Of a stretch of DNA of 64,000 bases, positions 50,607 through 63,861 are shown piece after piece. The notes under the pieces are model-generated. The model was not told where the DNA came from. It searched no databases and saw nothing but the letters and a program-made list of their open reading frames with translations. The translations under genes and the position numbers were made by a program. The stretch is from Sympetrum striolatum (lineage: Eukaryota; Arthropoda; Insecta; Odonata; Libellulidae), in assembly GCA_947579665.1 (NCBI GenBank), contig OX388346.1, forward strand, positions 87,670,615-87,734,614, read 5' to 3'. The first letter of the stretch is position 1, and each line of letters begins with the position of its first letter.

Positions 50607-53590
50607 TAAAAGTGAGAAAACATCCTACAGTTCAACAACGCATTCATCAGCTCGAAATTATTTCTTAGCATTAAGTGTCAAGCAGGAGGAAAACATTTAA
50701 GAACGGTTTCAATGACATTAACAATTTTCTTGGAATTCTGTAAGGAGAGACCTTGATCAGTGCAATTGTTCACTCATGCCTCGGTAACTTTCATTCATCA
50801 CAGCCATGATCAAGACTGGGACAAAAGAAAATGAGAGATACATTTTTCTCTAACCTGTACCACATGACTAATGGAAACAGTCCATTCATCAGAGTGTTAT
50901 AGCAGGAACAAAGGAGAATAATTGAAGTAAAAATAGAAGGATCGCATGGAAGGGCAAAAACAGGAATGGGGATTCTAGAATATGTAAAAAATGGCAAAGT
51001 TACACGCAAATGAAAGATGATTACCAGCACCAACTACAATGAAAATTTATCGCTTGAGTCAATTGCAAATAAACTCTTGTTGCAAAGTTGAATACTTAGT
51101 AAAATGCATTGGCATAAAAACCACACGAAAAATAAAATATAATATATAAATAGTGATTTGCTGAGGATAATTGAGAGAAACGGATAAAGGGAATCATGAA
51201 ATCAGAACTGAGAAACGAAGAATGGACTAGATTATCCTGAAACTCCGTAAGTTCGTAAGTAAGTAAAACTTCACAATCCTTAAAACCATAATGGAAAAAT
51301 ATTGAAAGGAATAGCTATTGAACCTTAATTTTATATGAATTTTGTAGAAATACTGAAATAATATTCATTTTATGCTTAAAAAATATTTTTTTATTATTAT
51401 TTTTCTAAATACTAACAATTTTTAGAGGAAATATTAAGCTCAAAAAATGCGACAAAGGTCGGTAAATTATAAAATGAAAAATATAAGAAATGTGCAAAAG
51501 AAAATCCAAGGAATTTTGTATTTTAATAGTGAAGCCTTTAATGTTGTGCTCACTACCTTAGTAAATGCACTTACTTTAGGGATGCTGTCTTGTTACCTAG
51601 GACGTGACTTTCTCTTACGACTGAGTTTTACTTTCTACGTTGGAGAGGGAAATCAGCAGAATACTGATAAAGAAAAAACATCCCAGTTACTGATCACCTG
51701 TAAATAAATATTTGCTTTAATTTAGTTGCATTACAAATTGTCAGTTCACAGTTATTACTATTATTAATATAAATTGATAATAATGTAGCAAGGACTTATT
51801 AAATTAACAATACGAAATTATTATCATTACATGAGTAAAACTTGCCTGAAATCGGCTTACACAATTAAAATTCATGATTGAATTAAATGTATTGAAAGTG
51901 ACGTACTCATTTTGGTACAAACAAGAATAAAATCTATTGATTTAATATAATTAGAATGACAAATCTAAAAAGAATGAAAATTTTATTTTGAATATGGCAT
52001 GAATAAGAATACAGTAGAGTACACCAAATACAGAATAATAATATTAACAATTATCGTGACTTGGCACAATGCTCTTTTGTATTGTTAAAAATTATCACAA
52101 ATGGTCATCATATGGTTTGCTAAATATATTACAGATTATACTATTTCGGTAACTATATTCAGATTCAATGAAGTTAATAATTATTTATACCACTGGCATC
52201 GCTGCTGAGATTTTTAAATCCCTAAATCCTTTATGGTTACAATTGCCATGATATCTCATCGGAAGATAAGTTAAGAAAAGTTTTTAAAAAGGAACGTGCA
52301 AAACTCGTTCCTAAGTAGTTACTCAAAGTTTCAGAGTACTTAATAGTGATTGATTTAAAACATATAACGCATTCTTAATTTCTAACCATCGTATCCAAAA
52401 AGACACACGACCGAATTACTTTTTTCTTCTAAAAGTCGGCAATTGATACGTTAAAATTTAAATCGATTATACAGTAGGCTTTTAGGAACAACCACTTCTT
52501 GTTTTCTCCGAGTACCGGGGAAAAAACAAGGAGCGCCGACAACCACGGTTTTCTGAGATATTAAACCTCCAACTCATTAGCAGCCGTGTAACAAATTTTC
52601 ATTATTTACATATGAATTGATTTGTACTACCGAAAAGAAGAAATACTACAAAACTAAAATGACCTTAGAGCAGAGCTTTGATAGTCACTTCTTGGCTAAT
52701 AAATATTTACGCCACTGTAATCGACACTGAATTTGAAATCTCGAATTCCGTTAGAGTTCCCGTTGGCGAAATCTCGCAAGAAACTGGAAAATATTTTAAA
52801 ACGTATATTGAAAATGTGTTCCTTAATATTTATTTAAATTTACAGAACACTCATTAATTACGGATGAAAAAGCAACTAATTCTTGATTCCTAGACAAAAA
52901 TCAAAAATGATAAGCGACTGATTTACTCGGGCAAATTCTTCTAGAAGTGATCTTCGGCAATTGATAAGTTAAAATTTTAATCGACAATTCATGAAAAGGA
53001 ATATTTCGAAATTGTGATATTGAAAGCAGGAGTAAAGAGGTAGTTTTGTGGACGAAGGTCAAGGTGTGGGAAAGTGCTTCATTATCTCAAACAAACAGCT
53101 TTACGGTGACGCTTGGTTTCCACTGAATTCCAGTTATTTAATCACTGTATTATGTTGTAACATGTATTACATAATAGAAAGATCACGCGGCGCATACGAC
53201 AGGAATAAATTCAGTAATTGGATACATAGTAATGAAGCAGTTACCTTATAAGCGTTATAATAAATAATCACTTAAAGTATGTATTGATAAATCTATGTGA
53301 CATAATGCAATTTGAACTCCCGATGTCCGTTTCCGTTAATGACTTCTCGTGTAGAACTCGAAAGGTCTTTAACGAGATTTTAAACCTCTAATTCATTAAA
53401 AGCCGTGTTCTAAATTTTTTTTCATGACATCAGAATTATAAAAAAATATTTACTTCCAATAAACCTGAGGCGTGCACGAGAAAAAAAATGGAACAGTTTC
53501 GAAGTTAATGACTTATTCACGGCTTCAGCAACGAATATTTTGCAAAGACATAGAACGAAACGTCAGTAGAATCACACAAGGTATATTCGC
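50607..53590. other. AT-rich flank, no gene seen; diverged duplications
   Basis: No supported gene. Sequence around 52440-52620 resembles 52930-53420. Shared phrases are 'cggcaattgatacgttaaaat' type, and 'taaacctccaactcattagc' versus 'taaacctctaattcattaaa'. This indicates an old ~0.5-0.8 kb duplication or a dispersed repeat. Confidence 0.4.
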
Positions 53591-53599
53591 TTATTGGAT

Positions 53600-53910
53600 C
53601 ACAGGTGAGCTTAACGAATGATAACTTTGCTTATTAAATGATTACTACACTTAGCACATAATAACTAAGCTTAGCATGTGATCACTTCTTTTCTTAAGTG
53701 ATAATTCCGCTTAGGAGATAATAACTCCGCTTCTCAAGCGATAACTTCGCTCAAGACTTAGTAAATAATAATTCTAAAAACTGTAACTTATATTTTTAAG
53801 TGAAAGCTCTGCTTAGCAAATGATAATTCCGCTTACAAAATGACAACTTCTCAACTTAAGAGATAACTTCGCTTTTAAGTGAAAATTTCGCAAAGCAAAT
53901 GATAATAATA
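53600..53910 (+). repeat. Degenerate ~22-bp minisatellite
   Basis: Around a dozen imperfect copies of a motif close to AAGTGATAACTTCGCTTA, e.g. 'aagtgataattccgcttagg', 'aagcgataacttcgctcaag' and 'aagagataacttcgctttta'. No coding frame runs through it. Confidence 0.65.
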
Positions 53911-53929
53911 ACTTCTCTAATGGAAATTA

Positions 53930-54090
53930 AAAGACCCCAATTACATCCATTTAAAAAATTATTGCTACTTACAAAGACACACAACCATTCCCTAGCCAGA
54001 AAATTCCAACTTTCCGGGGTTCGAACCCGAGACCTTTGCGTTGGCGTAGCTAGCGCGCTAATCACTTCGTCACCGTAGCAGGCAACTTAT
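53930..54090 (-). mobile_element. tRNA-derived SINE
   Basis: Minus strand: an A-box-like GTGACGAAGTGATTAGCGCG (near 54075), then a B box GGGTTCGAACCCC with a T-arm-like stem (near 54025). A non-tRNA body running to ~53930 follows. The spacing of the boxes is that of a tRNA head. An acceptor stem cannot close, so it is a SINE rather than a tRNA gene. Confidence 0.6.
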
Positions 54091-57000
54091 TTAATCTGAG
54101 ATTCCCTAAGAACAGAAAACCGAATGTAATTTCCCGAACATTGAAATTCCTGCTCATTCAAGACAACTATTCGCCGAAAATATTTTCATCGCGATAGAAT
54201 ATCGATGAATCACATAAATAAGCGCAGACTTAGTAAGAATCTTCATTACGCGCAAACTTTCTTTCTTGGAATTTTTTCACGTGGAAATGATATATTTCGC
54301 ATTAATGTCTAACGAAACATCGGAAGTATCATCTCTTGGCATTTGAGATTCACTTAGAATTGACAATTCTTCCGCGTCAGTAAAAATCTAATAATTTGAA
54401 TTTCCGAATGTTGAAAATACGATACAAATTTAACTTGCCGAATGTTCAATCTCCCGCAAGCTCATTCGGAAAACATAGTTCACAGAAATATTCCGTGTCA
54501 TGGTAGATTAGCAATAGATAGATTAAGTGCATTGCAACCAAATACACTATGCTTTTAACATATATCTGCACTTCAAAAGTTTAAACATAACGAAAAAGAT
54601 TCAAATTCTTATCGTTACTCCGGAAGTGAACCACCACGACCTTTCCCCCACGAAGTCTCATCGGGAACTGCAAATTTTGTCACAGAAAACCATTACAAAA
54701 GAGAAGCTGCGTTCTCATTGGTGGAAATTTGTTTTCCCCCACCCCTACCGCCGTCAACCGTTACATTTAAAATCACCAAAAATAATGAAAATAATAATAT
54801 GTTGATTTTAAATAACAGAATTTTGTCTAAATAATTACATTTTTGAAAATGGAATTAATTGTAAAAAACTACTTTTAACTATAAGCGAGTTCTATAATAA
54901 CCTCAAAGTTAACGATGTCTGGTATTAACTGGGTTAGGATAAACGCTACGAAAAGAATCGTATTGAGATAAGCATCTTAGTTAGAGTATGGAAGTAGATT
55001 ACATTTCAAAATTAAATTAAGTTGTCAGTCGTAAAGTGAGTAAATATCCTTTTGGTTAACACTTATAAAATCCCATTCTCACTTTACCGGAAATTGCATG
55101 GATTCAAATATCGCATTGATCGTCAAGAGAACTGCATGTTTATTATATCAAAAATTTAGGAAAATTTACGTGCATTTTGTTAAAATGCTCGAGAGAAAAA
55201 TAATAATAATCTTCGTTCAATTTCTGTTCTTTTGGTGCTTGTCTCGACTCAGCACGACCATACCTTCTAATTTAATTCTTCAAAAGAAATGAAGCCTGCA
55301 AACGATAAAAGAGAAGTTTAGGTGTATTTATTATGGAAATCTGTTTGAGCGATCTTGGTTCGAACCCAGAAAAAGTATCGAACAAAAATAAATTGGCACT
55401 TCGTTCCTGATCTCGAAGAATACTTGTGCAAATTTTTAGCCGGTTCGGACAAACGCTGTGGACTCTAATCGATGACAAACACTGAATTTCTACTTTACAA
55501 ATAAGGTTAGTATTTAGTTAAAATGTTCCCCTAAATCAACGTTTCAAGCGAGTGCAATCTTTAAGGCGATCAGTGATCATATTACGACACACGTTTTTAA
55601 ATAATCCCACCTCTCTGTATCTGATTAACACACGAAGTTATGAATGTTTCATTGGGAAATTGATTCCTCTATTTGAATCGATAACACCGTACACGACTTT
55701 GAGTAGCGACATAAAATAACAACATTCTGGAAGGAATACTAAAGAAATGAATGCTATGGTATCGGAAAATGGAAACTCCAGCACGATGAACAAAACCATC
55801 TCAAAACTTTTCCAATCGATAGTTTAAATCGGTATTTGCAACCCAATCTCACACTATGTTGAAATAATACCAAACTTTGTTAATGCACGACTTGTATAAT
55901 GCATGTCATTCGATAATTCTACCTTCCACGCCCCTCAATAACACGATCATCGGAAGAAAGATCGATTTCGTAAAGGATTACTCCCGTATAATTATTACTT
56001 TCGAATAGAAGTAGATATTCCAAACCATAGAAGCTGTACGGCATGTCATTCACTGGCACATGTTGCACAATCCAAGGAACCAGGTTCGATCTTCCAGCAG
56101 AACTCTCAATTCCACTTCCTGGTTATTATAGCTACCACACCACTCACAAACACTCGGAATATTTAAATATATTCACTACGAAACGTAATAAATTATACTT
56201 TTTAGTCGGCACAACCACATGGAAGTCATACATTCGTAGAAACAGAGTCAATCCTTGCACTCACCGTACTTCGCTTCGCTACTCGCGATTCTTCTGAAAA
56301 TAAAAGACAGTCCAACGAAGCGTTTCCGAAGGTGACATCGTCATTAGTAATGACCTCGTGATTTTGAAAGCTAAGGAAGAATTGCCGATTTTTAAGAGAG
56401 GCAAACCTTTCTTTCAGACGTTTTCAGGTAGGAAATAGCTATGAATAGAATTCGGCATTTCGCTGATATCGTACTTACTCCACCACTTAATCTGAACCGT
56501 TCTTCTTGACCATTATCCCAACTTCTCTTCTCCCCATTGATTCTATGTCTCAAACTTTGCAGCAAATACACTTTCATCAATCGTGAATTAAACACTTCGC
56601 TCCTTAGGAAAATGTTTACTAAACAAAACAGTATTACATTATATTATGTGTCAGCTGATATTGAAGGCACGCTGTGAAACCATGGTCGATCTATATAATA
56701 CCATGTAGTTAAGTAAACGTATTCCAATTTTGCTAGAAGATTTCACAGGAGCAGAATTTACACCACAAACCAACCTTATCTCATCCATTAAACTCGCTTC
56801 TCCCTTGCATGAAATGACAAGGCTTCAAGTTGCCTTCCGAAAAATCCAGAACTGTCGGAACTCGATGTTCTTTCTTTCCTCGTCTGACTGACGTAACTTC
56901 AAATTCAAATGCATTGGGAAATGGTCTACTGTACAATCGAAAGAATTTTCAAAGTGCCTCAAAATTGCTCGTCTTTGTGAAGTTGATTTGTTTGAAAGAA

Positions 57001-58820
57001 GTCCTTTTCCTCTAGATTTCTGTATTTTACCTGTTTCGTTAGAGTATACGTACGGGAAACATACATGAAGAACGTTTATCGACAGTTGAAAGCCTCGACT
57101 CGACTCACAGCAATATCGTAAATCAAGTGTCGAAAAATGTGTTGTTCCAAATCTGTGATCGAAAAATTCCCAAGGAGATACTTCTGATGATTCATTGATT
57201 TCGTGCTGCAGTTCACGGGAATTGGGAATCCTTTGATCAAGTTACAATAGCAAAATGCAGGATTCTACTGTAAGTACAATGACATGGTGCATTGATTTGA
57301 ATCTAAATGCATGTGAATATGAAATTTCACCTCGTGGGTAAGCAAAGAGTGGTTCTACTTGGCTCTCTGATATCAGAATTCACAGCGAATTTAGTAACAT
57401 ATTCTGAAATGCTGTACGATAATGTAGAATTGATTGTAATACTCTTTTAAATGCTTGCAATAAACAATACGACTTGCCGAGGTAGCTTAAGTAACACCAA
57501 TCAAAGATTCGAGTGAGTGGGAACTTTTTAAATTAATCCAACAAACCGATCTATTCACCGAGGCATTTACGATGGTTTCCACCAATGTCCATCGCTGAGA
57601 TTAATTCCCAATGAAGAGAGGCAGGGTTCTGACGACATTAGCGGGACATTCAAATGTGAATAACCTCATTAAAAAGCCAGTAAATGGAAACTTAAAAATA
57701 TAACGTATTTATAATGCAAAAAACGATGCGATGATTTACGTTTCAACAGAGTTTAAGGAATTATGGAGATATAACTAATTGCAAATGCAACGGAAGCAAT
57801 CTAATAAAACAGCAGAAAAAACCTACGGACTGTTCTTAAATCTATCAATAATTGATAATCCATCAAAGTAATCAGACTAACATCGATGTAATTTAGTCAG
57901 ATTGATGAATTTAAAAACGTGACCAGTGCTGGAATTTGCTCGGAAATTAATTTCCTAGTTTCTTATTGCTTTAAAGATTTATAGATTGAAAGTGATGTAA
58001 TTGTGTCTATAAATTATCTCAAATTTTCTTCCAAATTCATGCCAAAGTGAATATGAAACGATCCAATTTTGAAGAATGTTTTATTCTATGTGATTTTGAT
58101 TCAAAATTTGCTAAAAGAATAAATCCTTCATACGTGGACGTTTTCTTTGGTTCTGAAAGCGAATATACAAATAAAAACTGTACACAATTCTGAATACCTA
58201 ATGTTAATGACAATAACGATTACCTTTTCTTCTACTGTGACATTGAATGTGCTATTCAACACCTTTTATCATCCAACATCGTCTTATTCCTTCAAAATAG
58301 TCTAAAATTTACAAAGAATATTGCTAATGAAATGCACAAGTTTCTCTACGAAAACAAAAAAAGATCGAATCGGAAATGTTGATATTGGAATCCATAACGG
58401 AGAAGCCCTTTGTGTTGATCCATTAATCATAGTTAATTACTGCTGAGAGAGGGAAATAGTATTTCTTAAAGAAAGAGGAATGCATAATTTTAATTAAACG
58501 GCTTCTTTTGGCTTGAGGATATGCAAATATAATAGATTTATTGTTGTCCTGACAATTTCTTTCTAATATATATTAAGTATTATCGTAAGTTCTTCTTACT
58601 TTCTGTTCATAAAAGAGATGTCAATTCTCATTTAAGATGGGAGATATTGCCATGGAACGAATTGCAGACTCGATCAAACCCTTAAAAAGTTGTGGTTAAC
58701 ATTTGCAAGTGATAGAATGCGTAAGAATGACATTGGAAGGCGTTCCAGCGATAGAATGGGTAAATCTTTGCATTATTTAGGAATAATTTGCCTTTAATGA
58801 ACACAGTAAACCTATGAAAA
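54091..58820. other. AT-rich, putative introns of the candidate gene
   Basis: Apart from proposed exons at 56479-56554 and 54581-54667, nothing is supported. Several consensus-like splice sites occur in isolation (e.g. plus-strand GTAAGT at ~57270) without an accompanying open exon chain. Confidence 0.35.
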
Positions 58821-61800
58821 GGCGCCCAGTGAATTGGTTCAGGGGGAATTCGTAAGTGGGGAATTGATCCCCCCCGCTGAGGTTGTACTACCACCCAACC
58901 CACCCCCCCGTTCATTTATTTATAACATTAACCAATAATCAGAGCGTGTAGATTAACATAAGACTGAATAACAATAGTACAACATGAGCGCGGGGGATCA
59001 ACTCCCTGCGTACGATTTCTCCGCGTACGAATTCACCGGCGCCCGGTGAATTGGTCCGGGGGGAATTGGTACGAGGGATATATTACTGGGAAGTAGCACT
59101 CTAAAACATTGAGATGCCTCACAACTGTCGAAGGATTTATTTGCCTATTCTTAAATTGTGTCGGTTTAATGACATTATGTTTTAATTATTTGCGTTAATA
59201 CTTAAAGATCATTAATTTATAACAAAGTGTTATTCATAGCCGGGATATGTGTGGAATCACTGAGTTGCCTTTAATGAAGTTAAGCCGAGGTAGAAATCGT
59301 ATCTAATGTTTTTGCGATTGGCAGAATGAAGTAAAATGTATTTATTTTACGTACGTCTCAAATCTCTATTGATCTATATAACGACTGGGCTCCAATATAT
59401 TCACTGACTGCTGATTCAGCGATTTTAATTAAAGAGAATTGGCATTTATATTTTAATTAGCCTCGGGTTTCTCAATAGTTTTTGCAATAAAATAACAGCC
59501 TTGATGATGCAAACAAAATCAATCAAAATCTAATAAAGGGAAAAAACCTCCTTCTTCAGTATGGTTATATACATTCTAAATTAGTAACAATAAGATATGA
59601 AAACTTTTAAGCTATTCTGGATATCAATCAAATGCAGATATAAAAGTTGAAGTTATGCCCAATACTTATGAATTAACATCTATAAATAAAATTAATTTTT
59701 TCAATTAGTACAGTATTGCGAGATTGGAATGAGAAGCAAATACTAACAAAAAGGCAGAGTAGTCCCTAATCACTAGCTTGGGATAAAACAATGTTAAATA
59801 TGTCCTTAAATAAATAGGTTCGGCTAGTTATATGATGTCACAATTTATAACTCTGGTCTGTGCTTCAGATACGATTTAAAGACACGAAAACGCAACTTCT
59901 ATTGGGAAAATGTAGTGAGATATATTCAATGAAAATGTAATGTTGAGTGACTACTCTGTGTTCAACGCGGAAAGTTCGCGTTTACTATTATAAATATTCA
60001 CAAGTAATTTCTAACAATAAAGCATCAATAAGTATGTAAACTGTAATAAATGACTGATTAATAGATTTAGAAAAACGTAAGGAAACTTATGAGTTACAAA
60101 GAAGAAGTGGAACGCTAAAGTGGAACGGTATACGATCTTTAAGTTGGTCAAAGAAGTTCTGTCGTAATTGAGTTCGCTCAAATATCTTTAAATCGGGTTC
60201 TCATTTGCTAAATCGAACATTCAATTTAGAAACCATAACTCCTAAATAAGTTACAACGCCTAATAACATTACTGACCATCTTAGACAAACGTTTGCTTTC
60301 AAACGATGATAAAGAAGGAAATTAAATATTCTTAGTTTAGTTGGAAATGATGAAAGAAGCAATGAAATTCTCTTTGCCATGGTGTTAATCACGGATAATT
60401 AATGCAGTATTATCTTTAAATTGGAGTGGAAATATTCAGTTTAGAAACCAAGAAATTTAAGAGGAGAATAGTTATTCAGTTCGACTTGATTTGAGTTTGA
60501 TAACTCCCTGAAAATCATCTAAATAATTCTATTTTAATTAAAATTCAGTTAATCACTCCATGAGAATATAATTAGACAATAAAATAGATAATTGTGTAAC
60601 AAATATCGTTTAAAGGACCACAAACGATGAAGATATTAATGAAGGAAGTAATCGCTGGATTTTATCAAATGTCTTATCGTGAAGATTACGCCTCTCGTCA
60701 TTGCAGCATAAAAATTCGAGATTTAGTATCACTCGATGTACATTTTATTTGATTGGATATAAATCGAATTTTAGGAATATGCAAAAATTATAATATTATT
60801 TGAAACTAGTGGTAATCTAAAAAATACATTCAATCTTAGTATCCATTGCATTCTTTGATTGTAACTTTTTCCCAGACAAGGCGGTAAATGCACGAAAGAA
60901 AAAAACACATAGTTCTCAACGAAGCAAACGATGAGTTTGCCTTGAACTTGAATAAAGGCAAAGAATCGAAGGCCATTGGGAAGTCATTACTCGTCTTTTG
61001 GCATTGTTAGCATGAGCCTACTTCTTTTACTGATACCTCGAAAATGAAAGCAACGAAAATGAAATGAAAACGATGCTTGGAAAATTCGAAATGAGTTGAA
61101 GGACGTTGGAAACCCATTACTGGTCTAAGAATGACTGTTTACGTGATCATAGCTTCTTTTTACAGTGCTTTGAAAGTGAAAGCAACGGTGAAGGGAAGCA
61201 AAATATCAATAGGTGTTGGAAAGAGCTCATCTAAGAAAGCGAAACTGCATTTCTTCGCCTATTCACAGAAAATTACAGAAAAAGGGAAATGGCATGTCTA
61301 ACCATTGCATTGCTGTACTGTACTATTTATTCTCCAGTAAATTACACCATATGAGAATTATAAAAGATAGCAACTTACTACATGGTCATTCAGATTATGT
61401 TGCTCAAAGTTCTTATTAAAAACCTTTTATTCACCCCCAAAACTATTGATCAATAAATCACTTAATTGATAGTCCGTTCCACAGGTTTTTATTATATATT
61501 ACACGATGTGAAAAATAAAAGTTCAAAGTCCATAACGGGAGGACATTTTCAAAATACGTAATATTAGAGATTGATATAAAAATTCATAAATTGTGCTTAC
61601 CTAAGCCGAAGCTCCAATCCACTGACTTGTACCGTCGAAGGATCTCCTGTACAACTTTCACTTCCAAAAGACGCCAATGAGCATAACGCCAAGACAATAT
61701 CGGTGTTGCCTCCCAAACAATTAAAAAAGAGAAATTCCAAATTAATAAAATAAATACATGGATTAAAATCGAAATTATAATCTAAAGCCATGCAAATGTA

Positions 61801-63861
61801 AAGCGAAGTAAGTCATTTGGAAACTTCGTAATCCTGTTCATTTGCAACCGTTGACCAAACAGTTTGAAATATCCTGTTACATCATCGCACAATAATAAGA
61901 AGATAATAACTAATTATAATCAATAAAAGAAGCCTTAATTAAACTCTTAGAAATTGGCTAAAGATATTGAATTCATGACACGAAACAAAAGCATTAATAT
62001 CAGTGCTGATTCTTACCAAATCGATCAATATTCTTAAGTGATAAAACTAAATTTTAAATGCAATTAACAAGTAAGAAATAAAAATGATTCGGATTATAAA
62101 ATACTGCCGATTAAATTTAGAATTACATCGTTAAAGATAACAAGGAACTAGACAACTATAGCAACTAAAATTTCTGAAAAACTTCTAAATCGATAAAAAT
62201 CAGAAGAGAATTCTAGACCCATGAAAATTTGAAGTAAAACAAGCAATTTGAATATAAATAATTAATAAATATGGCTACTTCAACAAACAGTATTTAGAAT
62301 AAGTTTAAAAATAACGACCGCTGAAGGGAATTAATATTACAAATTCTTACAAAATTGAATAGAATTCCTGAAATGATAAGTAAATTTAAATCTAAATTAC
62401 AATTTCTGAAAATAAGATTTCTTGGAAAGTTGAGATCTCATACATTAAAACTGCAGTGAAGTAGATTCTTGGCTCACTCGGAATTTTTTCTCACGTATCT
62501 TAATTTCAATTTCAAGGTGTTACTCGTAATGAAAAGGCAGTTGAAATTTGCAAGTTTTTTAGCTTTCAAAACAAATCTCCGATGACGACTTTAAATAACT
62601 AGTTGTATACTTACGAAATATCCACTAGAGAAACAATTCAGAAGTTTAATTCCGATTGCGAGAATAAATGTTTAACGAAACAAGGATCCAACTTCCAAAT
62701 AAATAAAAATTCCTAAAAAAATGCATCACTCAATATTGAATCCGAAACTAATTAGTTGTAAAAAATTTTTATTTGCATTAGAGGGATGTTGCAACTTAAT
62801 ATCATTATAACATTATAATAGACGAGAGAAGACCGGTATTGCTTCTGCAAATTTAATAGAAATACTAACAGGATTACGTAGATATAAAGACGATATAGAT
62901 CTATTACCTTATATTACTCTTCCACTATATTAAGGTAATACAATCCATAAATAAATTAAAAATGAACAGCTACGATGCGTCCACAATTTCCGTTAAAATT
63001 CAAATCCGATCTTCCCTTGTTTATGTGATGACGTCATGCACTTACGGAAGCATAAAATTAACGACAGAAATATTTTTTAAATATATTCAGATAAAACAAG
63101 TCACTGGGCATATACTGAGGAAAACGGGACTTCAGATTCTTGGTAAAAAGAAAAAACATGCGGCAAAGCCGAGGCTTTATCGGAATTTTTCTCTCGTTTT
63201 TATATGCAGATTCAGAGTATAACTCGTACGGTTTCGGACGTTAATGAAAAGGCAGTTTAAATTTTCACAAACGTCTAAGACGAGAAATTACAATCTTGAA
63301 ACGAAAATAAGCTTATTCTCGTAATCATAGAAGCAAGACCATTCCCACACGATGACATATTTGAACTTATCGAAGCGTAAAAATCAAAAGAAAAGGCTTT
63401 TACATTCGGGAATTGAGACGAAGTAAGCAAATTTAAGGAAACGATTTGTCGAGAAGAATAGGCGAGAACCGGTTTCTCGTTCCGGCGACATTCTTTTCTT
63501 ACTCTCAAACTGTCATAAAATGTCATAGATTCCTATTTTCAAGCAAACGCGTTTACTTAATTCTCTAATGACAATGCTAACGAGCTTTTAAACCCGAGAA
63601 CTTACTTACGAAATCGTATTAAACAGTTCCTATTTTAAATTATAATATTAATGTCATCTTATTAATTCAACCTAAATTAAAATCAATCACAATATGAAAC
63701 AAATGACGCGTCGTACACTGATATTACAAAAGGAATAAACTAAAATTATTTAATTTACCAACAGACTTTAGCAATATTTTCTCAGACATTACCTAATAAA
63801 GTATTTAATGAGACTTACCATTAACTGGAAATCCTGGGTGAGAAAGATGGACGTTGAGCAT
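54581..63861 (-). CDS. Candidate four-exon gene, product unknown
   Basis: Exons on the minus strand: 63861-63819 (MLNVHLSHPGFPVN plus one base), 61709-61601 (GNTDIVLALCSLASFG to LELRL plus two bases), 56554-56479 (LRHRINGEKRSWDNG to RFRLSGG) and 54667-54581 (FPMRLRGGKVVVVHFR to TAA). Donors are GTAAGT, GTAAGC and GTAAGT; acceptors are 'ttgtttgggag', 'tttgctgcaaag' and 'acaaaatttgcag'. All three junctions join in phase, giving 315 nt, 104 residues. There is no signal peptide or transmembrane segment, and no family recognised. Weak points are two non-CAG acceptors, the short total length, and a competing plus-strand frame over exon 1. Exon 4 could instead continue through a weak donor at 54618. 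Confidence 0.35.
58821..59079. mobile_element. GC-rich foldback element
   Basis: A direct pair of GGCGCCC(A/G)GTGAATTGG at 58821 and 59038 frames an inverted pair, GGGAATTGATCCCCC (~58859) versus GGGGGATCAACTCCC (~58992). The right end is itself a palindrome centred on ACCGGCGCCCGGT. It has no coding capacity. Nested inverted repeats in GC-rich sequence inside AT-rich DNA suggest a foldback/MITE-type element, though no target duplication was found. Confidence 0.5.
60971..61200 (+). repeat. Diverged ~130-bp tandem duplication
   Basis: 'ggccattgggaagtcattac' at 60971 and 'ggacgttggaaacccattac' at 61101 start two copies, each ending in 'gaaaNtgaaagcaacg'. It lies in the putative first intron side region and has no coding frame. 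Confidence 0.5.
62480..63300 (+). repeat. Pair of diverged dispersed repeats
   Basis: 'cggaattttttctcacgt' with 'taatgaaaaggcagttgaaa' at ~62480-62560 recurs as 'cggaatttttctctcgtt' with 'taatgaaaaggcagtttaaa' at ~63180-63265. Spacers differ in length. Possibly two copies of an old short interspersed element. Confidence 0.4.

Noticed and set aside
50791..51033. 80-codon minus-strand frame (MVLVIIFHLRV)
   Set aside because: Hydrophobic and Cys-rich but in AT-rich sequence, without splice or promoter support; probably chance.
51447..51707. 86-codon plus-strand frame (MRQRSVNYKMKNIRN)
   Set aside because: No recognisable motif, splice site or repeat conservation; length is compatible with chance.
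53856..54065. 69-codon minus-strand frame
   Set aside because: It reads through the tRNA-derived SINE and its flank.
55340..55375. B-box-like TTGGTTCGAACCCAG as a tRNA gene or SINE
   Set aside because: The T-stem is imperfect, and no A box or cloverleaf can be drawn around it.
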